A stretch of DNA of 64,000 nt, from NCBI GenBank assembly GCA_900470195.1, contig UEIJ01000004.1:124001-188000 (forward strand), written 5' to 3'. Origin of the DNA: Hyphomicrobiales bacterium (GTDB lineage Bacteria; Pseudomonadota; Alphaproteobacteria; Rhizobiales; Rhizobiaceae). Positions 44,129-56,150 of this stretch are shown here, in pieces; the stretch's first letter is position 1; the number at the start of each line of letters is the position of its first letter. The position numbers and the translations under genes are program-made. Below the pieces are notes generated by a model. It saw only the letters and a program-made list of their open reading frames with translations, ran no database searches and was not told the origin of the DNA.

Positions 44129-45955
44129 ATGGCTTTTCAGAATTTCGACGTCACCACAAATCCGGCCAACGGTGCCCCACGCGTTGCAAAGCTGCGCGCG
44201 AAGATGGCCGAACTCGGCCTTGACGGCTTTCTGGTTCCTCGCGCCGATGAGCATCAGGGCGAATATGTGCCGCCCCATGCGCAACGTCTCGCATGGCTGA
44301 CCGGCTTCACCGGATCAGCCGGTGCCGCGCTTATCCTCAAGAACAGCGCTTATGTTTTCGTTGATGGTCGCTACGAGTTGCAGGTCCGTGCACAGACCGA
44401 CCCAAAGGTCTTTTCCTATGACAGTCTCGTCACCAACCCGCCTGCGTCCTGGCTGACGGAAAACGGCAAGGGTCGGAATATCGGCTTCGATCCCTGGCTG
44501 CACACCATTTCGGAAGCCCGCGCTTTGCGCGAAGCGCTCGAAAGTCAGGGCGGTCAGCTCGTTCCGGTCGAAATCAATCTTGTCGACGCCATTTGGGAAG
44601 ATCAGCCCGAAGTGCCGGCGGCGGAAGTGACGATCCAGCCAGCCCGTTTCGCAGGCCATGAAGCGGCGGACAAAATCAGGGATATGCAGGCAGCCGTTGC
44701 CGCAAGCGGGGCCAGCGCGACTGTCCTCACCGATCCGTCCTCGGTGGCGTGGGTCTTCAACATCCGCGGCAAGGACGTTTCCAACACGCCGCTTCCACTA
44801 AGCTTTGCCATCATTCCTGCGCAGGGTGAGCCAGAGCTTTTTATTGATGAACGCAAGCTTGCCATCGAACCGCGCGCTTACCTGACCCAGCTTGCCAAGC
44901 TCGCAGCGCCTGCCGATCTGGAAGGGCATCTCAGTGCTCGCGCAGCCAAAGGCGAAGCGATCCTTCTCGATCCCCTTCTCGCGGCGGAAAAACTTCGCCT
45001 CATTGTCGCCAGTTCAGGCGGAGGCGTGATCGAAGGCAAGGACCCGGCCCGCATTCCACGCGCCATCAAGAACAAGGCAGAACTCGACGGCTCACGCGCT
45101 GCTCATGAGCGCGACGGCGTGGCGATGGTCAATTTCCTCTCATGGATCGATGCCCAGAAGCCCGGCACTATCGATGAAATCAGTGCGGCAAGGAAACTTG
45201 AGGAATCGCGTGCCGAAGCCGGGCGAGACTTCCAGATGCCGCTTGAGGATATTTCTTTCGATACGATTTCCGGCGCAGGCCCGAACGGCGCGATCATCCA
45301 TTATCGCGTCAACACCGATACCAACAGGACGCTTGAAGACGGCGAACTCTATCTGGTCGACTCCGGCGCACAATATCGCGACGGCACCACCGACATCACC
45401 CGCACCGTACCCATCGGCAAGGTAACGCCTGAGACGATCAAGGCATTCACGCTCGTACTGAAAGGCGTGATCGCCATTACGACCGCCCGCTTCCCGAAAG
45501 GCACGCGCGGACAGGATATTGACGTGCTGGCCCGCATCGCACTGTGGAAGCATGGTTTCGACTATGCACACGGAACCGGCCATGGCGTCGGTTCCTACCT
45601 GTCGGTCCATGAAGGCCCACAGAGCATTTCCAAGAAGGGCGCGCAGGAATTGCTGCCGGGCATGATTCTTTCCAATGAGCCTGGCTATTACAAGCCTGGC
45701 TCATTCGGCATCCGCATCGAAAACCTAATCATCGTCACCGAACCGGAAGTGCCGGAAGGCGGTGATATTCCGATGATGGGCTTCGAGACGCTGACCTTCT
45801 GCCCGATCGACCGACGCTTGATCGACAAGTCGCTTTTCACACAGGAAGAGATCGACTGGCTGAACAACTACCATGCCCGCGTGCGTGAGAAACTGTCAGG
45901 TCACCTCAAGGACGCTCAACGCAAATGGCTCGAAGCGGCGACCGCTCCGCTTTGA
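44129..45955 (+). CDS. pepP: Aminopeptidase P family protein (M24B, Xaa-Pro aminopeptidase type)
   Basis: A 608-residue three-domain M24B peptidase, longer than E. coli PepP and similar to the eukaryotic cytosolic APP1 type. Two creatinase-like N-terminal domains begin RVAKLRAKMAELGLDGFLVPRADEHQGEYV. The C-terminal pita-bread domain carries metal ligands: YLVDSGAQYRDGTTDITRT (two Asp), YAHGTGHGVGSYLSVHEGP (His), LSNEPGYYKPGSFGIRIENL (two Glu). It removes N-terminal residues preceding proline. All five ligands are visible. Confidence 0.94.
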   Translation: MAFQNFDVTTNPANGAPRVAKLRAKMAELGLDGFLVPRADEHQGEYVPPHAQRLAWLTGFTGSAGAALILKNSAYVFVDGRYELQVRAQTDPKVFSYDSLVTNPPASWLTENGKGRNIGFDPWLHTISEARALREALESQGGQLVPVEINLVDAIWEDQPEVPAAEVTIQPARFAGHEAADKIRDMQAAVAASGASATVLTDPSSVAWVFNIRGKDVSNTPLPLSFAIIPAQGEPELFIDERKLAIEPRAYLTQLAKLAAPADLEGHLSARAAKGEAILLDPLLAAEKLRLIVASSGGGVIEGKDPARIPRAIKNKAELDGSRAAHERDGVAMVNFLSWIDAQKPGTIDEISAARKLEESRAEAGRDFQMPLEDISFDTISGAGPNGAIIHYRVNTDTNRTLEDGELYLVDSGAQYRDGTTDITRTVPIGKVTPETIKAFTLVLKGVIAITTARFPKGTRGQDIDVLARIALWKHGFDYAHGTGHGVGSYLSVHEGPQSISKKGAQELLPGMILSNEPGYYKPGSFGIRIENLIIVTEPEVPEGGDIPMMGFETLTFCPIDRRLIDKSLFTQEEIDWLNNYHARVREKLSGHLKDAQRKWLEAATAPL

Positions 45956-45963
45956 TAATGCCT

Positions 45964-46260
45964 TCAGACAGTGAAATGGCGTAGCGCGATCAAAAGCGCT
46001 ACGCCCGCAAAGAACATTGTCATCAGGTTGAGCCGCAGCGAAAGCAGGATACAGACCGCGAGCACGAGCAGCTCCCGCCAGCCATGATCCGAAGCGGGCG
46101 CGGCAACAATGGCGGTCAGAACAGCCGCCGGTACGGCATTGAGTGCCGCTTCCACCCGATAATGCACCCGGCTGAAGCGTGACAGCACCAGATGTCCGCC
46201 AATGCGGGTCAGATAAGTGCAGAGCGCACCTGCCAGAATGATCCAGATCGTTGCGGACAT
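45964..46260 (-). CDS. azlD: AzlD family branched-chain amino acid exporter subunit
   Basis: A 98-residue membrane protein with about four hydrophobic segments and the AzlD pattern TYLTRIGGHLVLSRF, EAALNAVPAAVLTAIVA, LLSLRLNLMTMFFAGVALL. It pairs with AzlC to export branched-chain amino acids or toxic analogues. Its ATG directly follows the azlC stop with no gap. Confidence 0.93.
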   Translation of the reverse strand: MSATIWIILAGALCTYLTRIGGHLVLSRFSRVHYRVEAALNAVPAAVLTAIVAAPASDHGWRELLVLAVCILLSLRLNLMTMFFAGVALLIALRHFTV

Positions 46261-46983
46261 TTACGCCTCCCCTTCGCGTGGCTTGGCGATAATGGCCGCA
46301 AGCGCAATGCCGCCCAGCGCACCCAGAGAAACATGCCACGGAGAGCCCACGAACTTATAGGCCGCGACTGCCGAAATCGCGCTGACGATGACTACCGGCA
46401 GCCAGTTCTCCCGATGGCGGAAGCTCATCACCATGCCAAGAAAATAGATAGGCAGTAGAAAATCGATGCCAAAAGCATAGGGATCGGTAATCAGATTGCC
46501 GAAAAGCCCGCCGATCAGCGCTTCCAGAACCCAGGTCAGGTAGAATGTGAGCCCGATCGCCATATACCAGACGAAGGTGACGGGTTTACCAGCTTCCGCC
46601 CGCTGTTCCACTTCCGCATACTGGATGTCCACCAGAACGAAAAAGGCGAGTGCCTTCTGCCATAGCCTGAAATGACGGATGCGCCGACCCGTGGTCGCCG
46701 AATAGAGCACGTGCCGGAAATTGACTGCGAAGATCGACATGACGATCATCCATGGCGCAATGTTCTGGCCGAAAAGGTCGAGCCCGACCATCTGGCTCGC
46801 ACCAGCATAGATGACGGAACTCATGAACACCGCTTCGGCGAGCGACAATCCGTTATCGACAGCAAGCGCACCGAACAGCAGACCGAAAGGCGCTCCGGCA
46901 ACCACAAGCGGAAGTCCGCGCCGGACACCGTCAATAATATCGGCGCGCGCTGAAGCCCTTCCGGGCCGAAAAGTCTGATTCAC
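46261..46983 (-). CDS. azlC: AzlC family branched-chain amino acid exporter
   Basis: A 240-residue inner-membrane protein. GLPLVVAGAPFGLLFGALAV, VIYAGASQMVGLDLF and INFRHVLYS-like AVNFRHVLYSAT are AzlC motifs. It starts with GTG at 46983, 9 bases after GGAGGAG. With AzlD it forms the LIV-E type exporter. An upstream AT-rich stretch (about 46990-47090) should hold the promoter; no regulator gene of the Lrp type is adjacent. Confidence 0.94.
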   Translation of the reverse strand: MNQTFRPGRASARADIIDGVRRGLPLVVAGAPFGLLFGALAVDNGLSLAEAVFMSSVIYAGASQMVGLDLFGQNIAPWMIVMSIFAVNFRHVLYSATTGRRIRHFRLWQKALAFFVLVDIQYAEVEQRAEAGKPVTFVWYMAIGLTFYLTWVLEALIGGLFGNLITDPYAFGIDFLLPIYFLGMVMSFRHRENWLPVVIVSAISAVAAYKFVGSPWHVSLGALGGIALAAIIAKPREGEA

Positions 46984-47124
46984 GAATACTCACTCCTCCG
47001 AATGAAGAGTAGTTATGAAATTCTGCTGCCGGTTGGAATACGATTTCCCAAAAAATCATACTAATAAATAGGGATGCCGCATTTACGCATCACTCATAAG
47101 CCCGGCTGATGCATTCATGAACGA

Positions 47125-47828
47125 TCATGATTGTTGCGAAACGGTCTTTTCGATTTTGCGCATCCAGTCCACAAGCGGACGAGCCCGTTCGGTGAAATCG
47201 ACGAGACGATCCGCCAGATCGGCACGGGTGATCGTTTCAGGATCGATTTCCATCCGCACGGAGAAATGCCGATTACGAATTGCTTCCAGCAGATCGTCGT
47301 CGGTGACGGCCTCGAAACCACGGGGTGTGCGTTTCAGCCGGTCGTAATCGCTGATTTTCAAACCGTTTTTCTTAAGTTTCGCAACCATGGCGCGGAATTC
47401 TTCCGGCTTCTCGACAATAGAAGTGCGTATGGCCTGAAGCAGCTCTTTCTTCGGCCCCCACCACGCGACACAGGCATAACTGTCGCGGACACCCGGCAAG
47501 CCAATGCAGACATAGAAGCACCCGCTCTCGTCCCATTTCGTGCCTGATTGCGACAGCAGTGCAGACAGGTGACGATTATAGGGGGCCTTGTCCTTGGAAA
47601 ACCGCGTGTCACGCTTGATACGGAACTGCGATTTAACCCGGTCACCCTTGAACGGCAGGCCAGCTTTTTCAAAACGGCTCGTCAACTCCTCGACCAGATC
47701 GCCAAGCGGCTCCTTCAACTGCTGCTCGAAAAGATCCTTGTTCTCGACAAACCATTCGCGGTTCTGATGAAAATCCAGAGCTTTCAGAAACGGGATCGCT
47801 TTCTCGCCAAAACCGTTGAACGGGGCCA

Positions 47829-47829
<1 letters not shown>
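47125..47829 (-). CDS. DUF2461 family protein (TIGR02453 type)
   Basis: A 234-residue soluble protein matching the DUF2461 family: AIPFLKALDFHQNREWFVENK at the N-terminus, KSQFRIKRDTRFSKDKAPYNRHL in the middle, and GCFYVCIGLPG. The Arg-Asp-Arg-Phe-Ser and Pro-Tyr-Asn-Arg residues are the conserved core. Its ATG overlaps the ligA stop by one base (TAATG), so it is coupled to ligA translation. Function unknown. Confidence 0.9.
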
Positions 47830-50045
<2,216 letters not shown>

Positions 50046-50092
50046 CTACGCCTACGAAAACAGCGAACTGCACATTGACTGCTGACAGGCTT

Positions 50093-51772
50093 TTAAATGG
50101 CCAGCGCGCTATTTTCTGCCAGCAGTCGTTCCGCTGCGGCGCGCGCTTCATCGGTGATGCTCGCACCGGCCAGCATGCGGGCGATCTCCTCCTGCCGCTC
50201 ATCCACGCCGATAGACCGGATCGATGTCGACATGCGGTCTTCATGAGTCGCGGACTTGGCAATCAGGAAATGAGTGGAAGCACGGGCTGCCACCTGCGGT
50301 GCATGTGTAACCGACAGCACCTGCACGCGCCCGGAAAGCCGTGCAAGGCGCTGGCCGATGGCGTCCGCCACAGCGCCGCCCACGCCGGTGTCGATTTCAT
50401 CGAATACGAGCGTCGGAGCGGAACCGCGATCGGCGAGCGCCACCTTCAGCGCCAACAGGAAACGCGAAAGCTCGCCACCAGAAGCGACCTTCATCATCGG
50501 CCCGGCCCGCGTGCCCGGATTGGTGCGCACCCAATACTCCACCGTATCGATGCCTTCCGCCGCGCGGGTTTCGGGATCGGTTGTCATCTCCACGATGAAT
50601 TCGGCGCGCTCAAGCTTGAGCGCCGGCAGTTCGGCCATCACCGCAGCCTTCAGATGTTCCGCGGTTTCCCTGCGCGAACCGGAAAGCTGAGCCGCCGCCG
50701 CATCATAGGCCGCGCGCATTTCGCTCGCCTGGCCCTCAAGCTGGATAAGCTTTTCCGCCCCCGCATCGAGATCGGCAAGGTCCGCATCCATCTTATCGCG
50801 CAGCGCAGGCAAGCCTTCCACCGCAACGGAATATTTGCGTGCCGCAGCGCGCAGAGCAAAAAGCCGTTCCTCGACCTGTTCCAGTACGCGGGGATCAAAA
50901 TCGATTTCACGCATGGCATGATCGATGCCATCCTGCGCAAGAGCCAAGCTGTTGAGCGCTTCGTCGATGGCCTTGCACACCGGCTCCAGCAGATGCGGCG
51001 CTTCCGGAATCTTGCGCTCCAGACGACGCACAAGGCTTGCCAGCGACGGCACGGGCGAACCCTGCCCCGAAAGCAACTCGCCAGCTTCGTTCACGTCACC
51101 GGCAATCTTTTCCGATTTCATCATGATCGCGCGGCGTTCAGCGAGTTCTTCTTCCTCGCCGGGTTGCGGATCGAGCTTGGTCAGTTCTTCAACCGAAGAG
51201 CGCAGATAATCGCCTTCGCGCTCGGCCTGCTCGATATGGGCGCGATGCTTGGCAAGCGCCGCTTCCGCGTCACGCCAGGCCTTGTGACGCTCGCGCACCA
51301 CGGCAGCCTCTTGCTCAAGACCGCCGAAAGCATCCAGCAATGTGCGGTGAAGATCGGTATCAATCAGGGCGCGGTCATCATGCTGGCCGTGAATTTCCAC
51401 CAGCTTGCGCCCAAGGTCGCGAAGAAGCGCGACGCTTGCCGCCTGATCGTTGATGAATACGCGCGTGCGGCCATCGCCCATCTGCAGGCGACGCAGGATG
51501 ATGTCGCCATCATCGTCAAAACCATTATCGCGTAGAAAATTCCGGGCGGGATGCCCGCCCGGCACGTCGAACACCGCCGTCACCTGCCCCTGTTCGGCGC
51601 CATGGCGCACCAGCGAGGCATCGCCGCGCGCGCCAAGCGCCAGCGACAGCGAATCGAGCAGGATGGACTTGCCCGCCCCGGTTTCACCGGTAAGCACGGA
51701 CAAGCCGGTCCTGAACTCGATGTCGAGCCTTTCAATCAGAACAATATCACGGATCGAGAGGTGCGACAGCAT
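50093..51772 (-). CDS. recN: DNA repair protein RecN
   Basis: A 559-residue SMC-like ATPase in double-strand break repair. N-terminal MLSHLSIRDIVLIERLDIEF and Walker A LTGETGAGKSILLDSL are followed by a long coiled coil (about 160-370), then the ABC signature VASGGELSRFLLALK and Walker B TLVFDEIDTGVGG, and the terminal VLSVTHAPQVAARA. It begins 12 bases after bamD and ends about 100 bases before ligA. Confidence 0.97.
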   Translation of the reverse strand: MLSHLSIRDIVLIERLDIEFRTGLSVLTGETGAGKSILLDSLSLALGARGDASLVRHGAEQGQVTAVFDVPGGHPARNFLRDNGFDDDGDIILRRLQMGDGRTRVFINDQAASVALLRDLGRKLVEIHGQHDDRALIDTDLHRTLLDAFGGLEQEAAVVRERHKAWRDAEAALAKHRAHIEQAEREGDYLRSSVEELTKLDPQPGEEEELAERRAIMMKSEKIAGDVNEAGELLSGQGSPVPSLASLVRRLERKIPEAPHLLEPVCKAIDEALNSLALAQDGIDHAMREIDFDPRVLEQVEERLFALRAAARKYSVAVEGLPALRDKMDADLADLDAGAEKLIQLEGQASEMRAAYDAAAAQLSGSRRETAEHLKAAVMAELPALKLERAEFIVEMTTDPETRAAEGIDTVEYWVRTNPGTRAGPMMKVASGGELSRFLLALKVALADRGSAPTLVFDEIDTGVGGAVADAIGQRLARLSGRVQVLSVTHAPQVAARASTHFLIAKSATHEDRMSTSIRSIGVDERQEEIARMLAGASITDEARAAAERLLAENSALAI

Positions 51773-51784
51773 GTGAGAATCAGC

Positions 51785-52648
51785 TTATGAGCCGCCGCCG
51801 GTGATGAGGGCCGAAGCCTTGGCCAGCCACGAATTGCCATTCTCACGCGGCTGAAGACCACCGCTCTGGAGAAGCTTGTAGCTGTCCTTGTACCACTGGC
51901 TATCCGGGAAGTTCTTGCCGAGAACCGAAGCGGCCATCTGGGCTTCCGACGTGAGACCCAGCGCGTAATAGGCCTCAACGAGACGGGCAAGGGCTTCTTC
52001 CACCTGACGGGTATTGGAATATTCTTCCACCACGCCGCGGAAGCGCTTGATAGCGGCCAGATATTCCTTGCGTTCCAGATAGTAACGGCCAACCTGCATT
52101 TCCTTGCCTGCAAGCTGGTCGCGGGCGAAGCGGATCTTGGCCTTGGCGTCATCCGTATATTCGGAATCCGGAAAGCGATCGACCACTTCCTGCATCGCCG
52201 CGATTGCGCGACGGCTTGCGGCCTGATCGCGGGTCACGTCCGGGATCTGGCGGAAGTAGGAAAGACCGATGATGTAATAGGCATAAGCCGATTCAGGCGA
52301 GGTCGGGTAAAGCGTGTTGTAACGCTTCGCCATCGAGATCGCTTCTTCGTAGTTGCCCTTGCGGTAGTTGGTGAAGGCGGCCATCACAAGCGACTTGCGC
52401 GCCCATTCCGTGTAAGGATGCTGGCGGTCGACAGCGGCAAATTTCTTCGCGGCCTCATCAAGGCGACCTGCGTCCAGATTGGCGAGACCTTCATTGTAGA
52501 GCTTGTCGGCAGGATCGATCGTCTCGACATATTTGGTGAGATCGATATCGTCGTTTTTGCTGGCACAACCGGCGAGCGGGATAAGAACGGCGATGGCGCC
52601 AGTCAGCAGCGCGGTTTTCGTCACACCCTTGAATTTGAAACTCGTCAT
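51785..52648 (-). CDS. bamD: Outer membrane assembly lipoprotein BamD
   Basis: A 287-residue TPR lipoprotein of the BAM complex. The lipobox is LIPLAGCAS with the lipidated Cys near residue 28. Tetratricopeptide-like repeats follow, including [22 protein letters not shown] and [21 protein letters not shown] with [17 protein letters not shown]. With BamA it inserts beta-barrel proteins in the outer membrane. Placed next to lpxC and recN, as in related genomes. Confidence 0.95.
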   Translation of the reverse strand: MTSFKFKGVTKTALLTGAIAVLIPLAGCASKNDDIDLTKYVETIDPADKLYNEGLANLDAGRLDEAAKKFAAVDRQHPYTEWARKSLVMAAFTNYRKGNYEEAISMAKRYNTLYPTSPESAYAYYIIGLSYFRQIPDVTRDQAASRRAIAAMQEVVDRFPDSEYTDDAKAKIRFARDQLAGKEMQVGRYYLERKEYLAAIKRFRGVVEEYSNTRQVEEALARLVEAYYALGLTSEAQMAASVLGKNFPDSQWYKDSYKLLQSGGLQPRENGNSWLAKASALITGGGS

Positions 52649-53077
52649 GCGGTCTCCGGCCTTCTGGCAACGTCATCCCTGTTTGGAGTTGCGTGCTTCT
52701 ATCACTGCACGGCTGCTCCATCCATACAAATCATTTCAGCTTCAGCGAATGCAAGAACATAGCTGACGCCGTTTTGGCCGTCCATAAACCACATGCAGGC
52801 GAAATCGGCAATCGTCTAGTGGTCCGAATCCGCCGGACGGCATATCGAAACGCGTAACCGTTGTGAATTGTCCCCGGTATTGACCACCCGCTTGGGTAGA
52901 TATTCCCCGATCAATCCACCGCAGGACGGCGCACCGACTCAATTGCGAGGTGAACTGGCGAACACGGCTCAATTAAGGCCATGCGTCCACACCCACCCAT
53001 TTCTCATCCGATTTTAAAGCGCATCCTGAAAAGTTTGAAACGGTTTCCAACCAAGATGCGCGATTCACGATAAGCTT
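52649..53077. other. Intergenic region between bamD and lpxC
   Basis: About 430 bases with no supported gene. It contains the bamD promoter region and, close to the lpxC stop, a palindromic repeat (53016-53063). No intrinsic terminator with a T run for lpxC was seen. Confidence 0.4.
53016..53063. repeat. Dispersed palindromic intergenic repeat, copy 2
   Basis: Outer arms GCGCATC (53019-53025) and GATGCGC (53055-53061) enclose a core GAAAAGT...GAAACGGTTTCC with a second internal dyad. Similar in length, arms and core to the element at 15346-15397. It lies 15 bases beyond the lpxC stop. Confidence 0.6.
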
Positions 53078-54016
53078 TTAGAGCGCCCACGGGGCCGCGA
53101 TGTTCGGCTTCACGGCAACGAAATCCGATGACCTGGAATTCTTGCGGACACCGGACGCCTCGACAATATCGAATGCCGACTTGTCCGACAGCAACGCCTT
53201 CACCGTTTCCGCGTTCAGCCTGTGGCCACTGCGATAGGAGCGGAAACAACCGATGAACGGCAGACCTGCCAACGCCAGATCGCCAACGGCATCGAGCGTC
53301 TTGTGACGGACGAACTCGTCCTTGAAACGCAGACCGCCCGGATTGATGACAGAATTGTCGTCACCGATGACAAGCGAATTGTCGAGAGAGGAACCAAGCG
53401 CATGGCCAGACGCCCATAGACGCTCCACGTCCTTCATGAAACCGAAAGTGCGCGCGGTGGAAAGCTCCTTGCGGAAGGTCGCTTCGTCCACATCGTCCGC
53501 AAACTTCTGCCGACCGATCAGTGGGCACTCGAAGTCGATCTCGACCTCAAATCGCGTGCCGGCAAAGGGACGGAATTCACCCCAGGAGCCACCAGCTTCG
53601 ACGCGCACCGTTTTCAGAATACGGATAAAGCGGCGCTTTGCCTCCTGCGTGATGATACCGGCCTCATCGAAAGCCTCGATAAAAAGCGCCGACGTACCAT
53701 CGAGAATGGGAACTTCCGGGCCGTCGACTTCCACGACAAGGTTGTCAATGCCGAGAGCGGCGATTGCCGCCATCAGATGCTCCACCGTGTCGATCTTCGC
53801 ATCTTTCGGCCCGAGCGACGTGCAGAGGTCCGTCGCACCGATCTGCGAAACATGAGCGCGTACTTCCGGCGCCTTGCCCTTCAGGTCGGAACGCTGGAAT
53901 ACGATGCCGGTATCGGCATCAGCCGGGAAAAATGTTGCCGAAGCAGGAGCTCCGCCATGAACGCCGACGCCTGAAAGCGTGACCGCACGACCAATTGTCT
54001 TTTGATAAGCGCTCAA
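53078..54016 (-). CDS. lpxC: UDP-3-O-acyl-N-acetylglucosamine deacetylase
   Basis: Zinc amidase for the committed step of lipid A synthesis, 312 residues. Conserved blocks are QKTIGRAVTLSGVGVHGG, TVEHLMAAIAALGIDN with zinc ligand His 80, PILDGTSALFIEA, and RFKDEFVRHKTLDAVGDLALAG with the other His and Asp ligands. SGHRLNAETVKALL is near the C-terminus. About 290 bases and a terminator separate it from ftsZ, so it has its own promoter. Confidence 0.97.
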   Translation of the reverse strand: MSAYQKTIGRAVTLSGVGVHGGAPASATFFPADADTGIVFQRSDLKGKAPEVRAHVSQIGATDLCTSLGPKDAKIDTVEHLMAAIAALGIDNLVVEVDGPEVPILDGTSALFIEAFDEAGIITQEAKRRFIRILKTVRVEAGGSWGEFRPFAGTRFEVEIDFECPLIGRQKFADDVDEATFRKELSTARTFGFMKDVERLWASGHALGSSLDNSLVIGDDNSVINPGGLRFKDEFVRHKTLDAVGDLALAGLPFIGCFRSYRSGHRLNAETVKALLSDKSAFDIVEASGVRKNSRSSDFVAVKPNIAAPWAL

Positions 54017-54258
54017 GACAGTTCCAATCTGCTGAATAAAATGGGTGCAGGCCGTCCAAAAGGAGTTTCAACACGGCCCGATTTCGCAATTCTTGCGTCT
54101 ATATGGATAGATATAGCTAAAATTGCGACAGGAAATACGCCTGGGTTCACAAAAGTTTGCTACCCCAACCGTACCCCGTTTGATCAAGATAATAATTCGC
54201 GCGACCCGAACAAAATCACGCTTTCTTACGAACATGCTGTTTCTGTTTACAGAAATGA

Positions 54259-54284
54259 AAAGCCGCGGAATTACCCGCGGCTTT
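54259..54284 (-). terminator. Terminator of ftsZ
   Basis: A 10-bp perfect stem (AAAGCCGCGG / CCGCGGCTTT) with an AATTAC loop, ending in T-rich sequence on the minus strand. It lies about 22 bases beyond the ftsZ stop. Confidence 0.85.
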
Positions 54285-54306
54285 CAAATTCATTGTCCGA
54301 AATGGC

Positions 54307-56013
54307 TCAGTTCGACTGGCGGCGCAGGAAGGCCGGGATTTCGAGCTGATCTTCTTCCGAAGCTGCACGCGGCTGCGGGCGGCCCTGATCGTCAAGCTGG
54401 CCGCGACGCGGTGCGTAGATAGACGAGTCCTGCTGCGGAGCGCGGCGCTCAGCCGGACGCATGCCCGGCTCACGGTGCTGTGCCGGTTCCAGGCGGGCTG
54501 CAGGCTGATCGTCCTCACGGCGCGACAGACCGCTCATGAGGCGGTTGAGCAGACCCTTGGTGCCGCGCGGCTCTTCCTGTACCGGCTGTTGGGAAGCACG
54601 GCGGGCATTGATTTCAGCCTGTGCGACCGGCGGGAAATCCGAAACGGCCGGCATGCGCGGAGCAGGACGCGGTTCACGAACCGGCTGTTCATGCATCTGC
54701 GGCTGCTGGTAGGCCTGCGGCTGCACGGCCTGCGCTGCCTGATGGGCTGCCGGAGCCTGCGGCATCGGTGCACGAGCGACCGGAGCGCGTTCGAAGGATT
54801 CCGGTGCCGGAGCCTGGAAGATGCGGCTCTGCGGACGGAATTCCGGTTCGGCAGAAGCGGCAGGGGCTGCCGGTGCGGCTGGAATTTCAGCTTCGGCGGA
54901 CTGGATCGCCTGCGCAATCGGATCGACCTGACGCGGCTGTTCAACGACCGGAGGACGAAGTGCGCCATGCGGAGCCATCGGCTTGGTCTGTGCGGTCTGC
55001 TTTACCGGCTGGCGAAATTCCAGCGGCGCAGGCGCCGCGTCTCCTAACTGCTTATCGATACCGGTAGCGACGACAGAAACGCGGATGACGCCTTCAAGGC
55101 CTTCGTCGAAGGTTGCGCCAAGAATGATGTTCGCATCCGGATCGACTTCTTCGCGAATACGCGTCGCGGCTTCGTCGACTTCGAACAGGGTCATGTCGCG
55201 GCCGCCGGTGATCGAGATCAGGAGGCCCTTCGCGCCGCGCATCGAGGTTTCGTCGAGCAGCGGGTTGGCGATTGCAGCTTCGGCAGCAGCCATTGCACGG
55301 CCCTCGCCGGAAGCTTCACCCGTGCCCATCATGGCCTTGCCCATTTCGCGCATTACCGAGCGAACGTCAGCAAAGTCGAGATTGATCAGGCCTTCCTTGA
55401 CCATCAGGTCGGTGATGCAGGCAACGCCCGAATAGAGCACCTGGTCAGCCATTGCGAAAGCATCGGCGAAGGTGGTCTTGTCATTGGCGATGCGGAAGAG
55501 GTTCTGGTTCGGAATGACGATGAGCGTATCGACATTCTTCTGCAGTTCTTCGATGCCGAGATCGGCGGTCTTCATGCGGCGGGCGCCTTCGAAATGGAAA
55601 GGCTTGGTCACGACGCCAACGGTGAGGATACCGCGTTCGCGGGCAGCACGCGCCACGACCGGAGCAGCACCGGTGCCGGTGCCGCCGCCCATGCCTGCGG
55701 TCACAAAGCACATATGCGTGCCGTTCAGGTGATCGACGATCTCGTCGATGCATTCTTCAGCAGCCGCACGGCCAACCTCTGGCTGGGAACCAGCACCAAG
55801 ACCCTCTGTAACGGCAGCGCCGAGCTGGATCATGCGTTCGGACTTCGACATCGTCAAAGCCTGAGCGTCGGTGTTGGCCACGACAAAATCCACGCCGCGC
55901 AAGCCGGCATTGATCATGTTGTTGACCGCATTGCCGCCGCCGCCGCCGACACCGAATACGGTGATGCGGGGCTTCAGCTCGGTGATATCCGGCTTTTGCA
56001 GATTGATAGTCAT
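54307..56013 (-). CDS. ftsZ: Cell division protein FtsZ
   Basis: The tubulin-like division GTPase, 568 residues. GTPase features: [18 protein letters not shown], nucleotide-binding GGGTGTG at about 109-115, and the T7 loop region [11 protein letters not shown]. After the core (about 1-320) comes a long Pro/Gln/Ala-rich disordered linker of some 230 residues, then the conserved C-terminal peptide [10 protein letters not shown] that binds FtsA and other partners. The long linker is typical of rhizobia and Caulobacter and explains the length against 383 residues in E. coli. About 137 bases separate it from ftsA. Confidence 0.98.
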   Translation of the reverse strand: MTINLQKPDITELKPRITVFGVGGGGGNAVNNMINAGLRGVDFVVANTDAQALTMSKSERMIQLGAAVTEGLGAGSQPEVGRAAAEECIDEIVDHLNGTHMCFVTAGMGGGTGTGAAPVVARAARERGILTVGVVTKPFHFEGARRMKTADLGIEELQKNVDTLIVIPNQNLFRIANDKTTFADAFAMADQVLYSGVACITDLMVKEGLINLDFADVRSVMREMGKAMMGTGEASGEGRAMAAAEAAIANPLLDETSMRGAKGLLISITGGRDMTLFEVDEAATRIREEVDPDANIILGATFDEGLEGVIRVSVVATGIDKQLGDAAPAPLEFRQPVKQTAQTKPMAPHGALRPPVVEQPRQVDPIAQAIQSAEAEIPAAPAAPAASAEPEFRPQSRIFQAPAPESFERAPVARAPMPQAPAAHQAAQAVQPQAYQQPQMHEQPVREPRPAPRMPAVSDFPPVAQAEINARRASQQPVQEEPRGTKGLLNRLMSGLSRREDDQPAARLEPAQHREPGMRPAERRAPQQDSSIYAPRRGQLDDQGRPQPRAASEEDQLEIPAFLRRQSN

Positions 56014-56150
56014 AGGTCCTTGTTCCTCTTAAGCCTTACCACCGCTTCGCCGCCGCGGTGTGGATTGGTTGTTACCCAGATGGTCACGCCCCAATAAGTC
56101 GACACGCTAATTCAACACGCTATTTCAACAGCTTACACAATACTTGCTAC

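Noticed and set aside
50075-51535. 486-codon open frame on the plus strand opposite recN
   Set aside because: Shadow frame; the minus-strand RecN has all its ATPase motifs.
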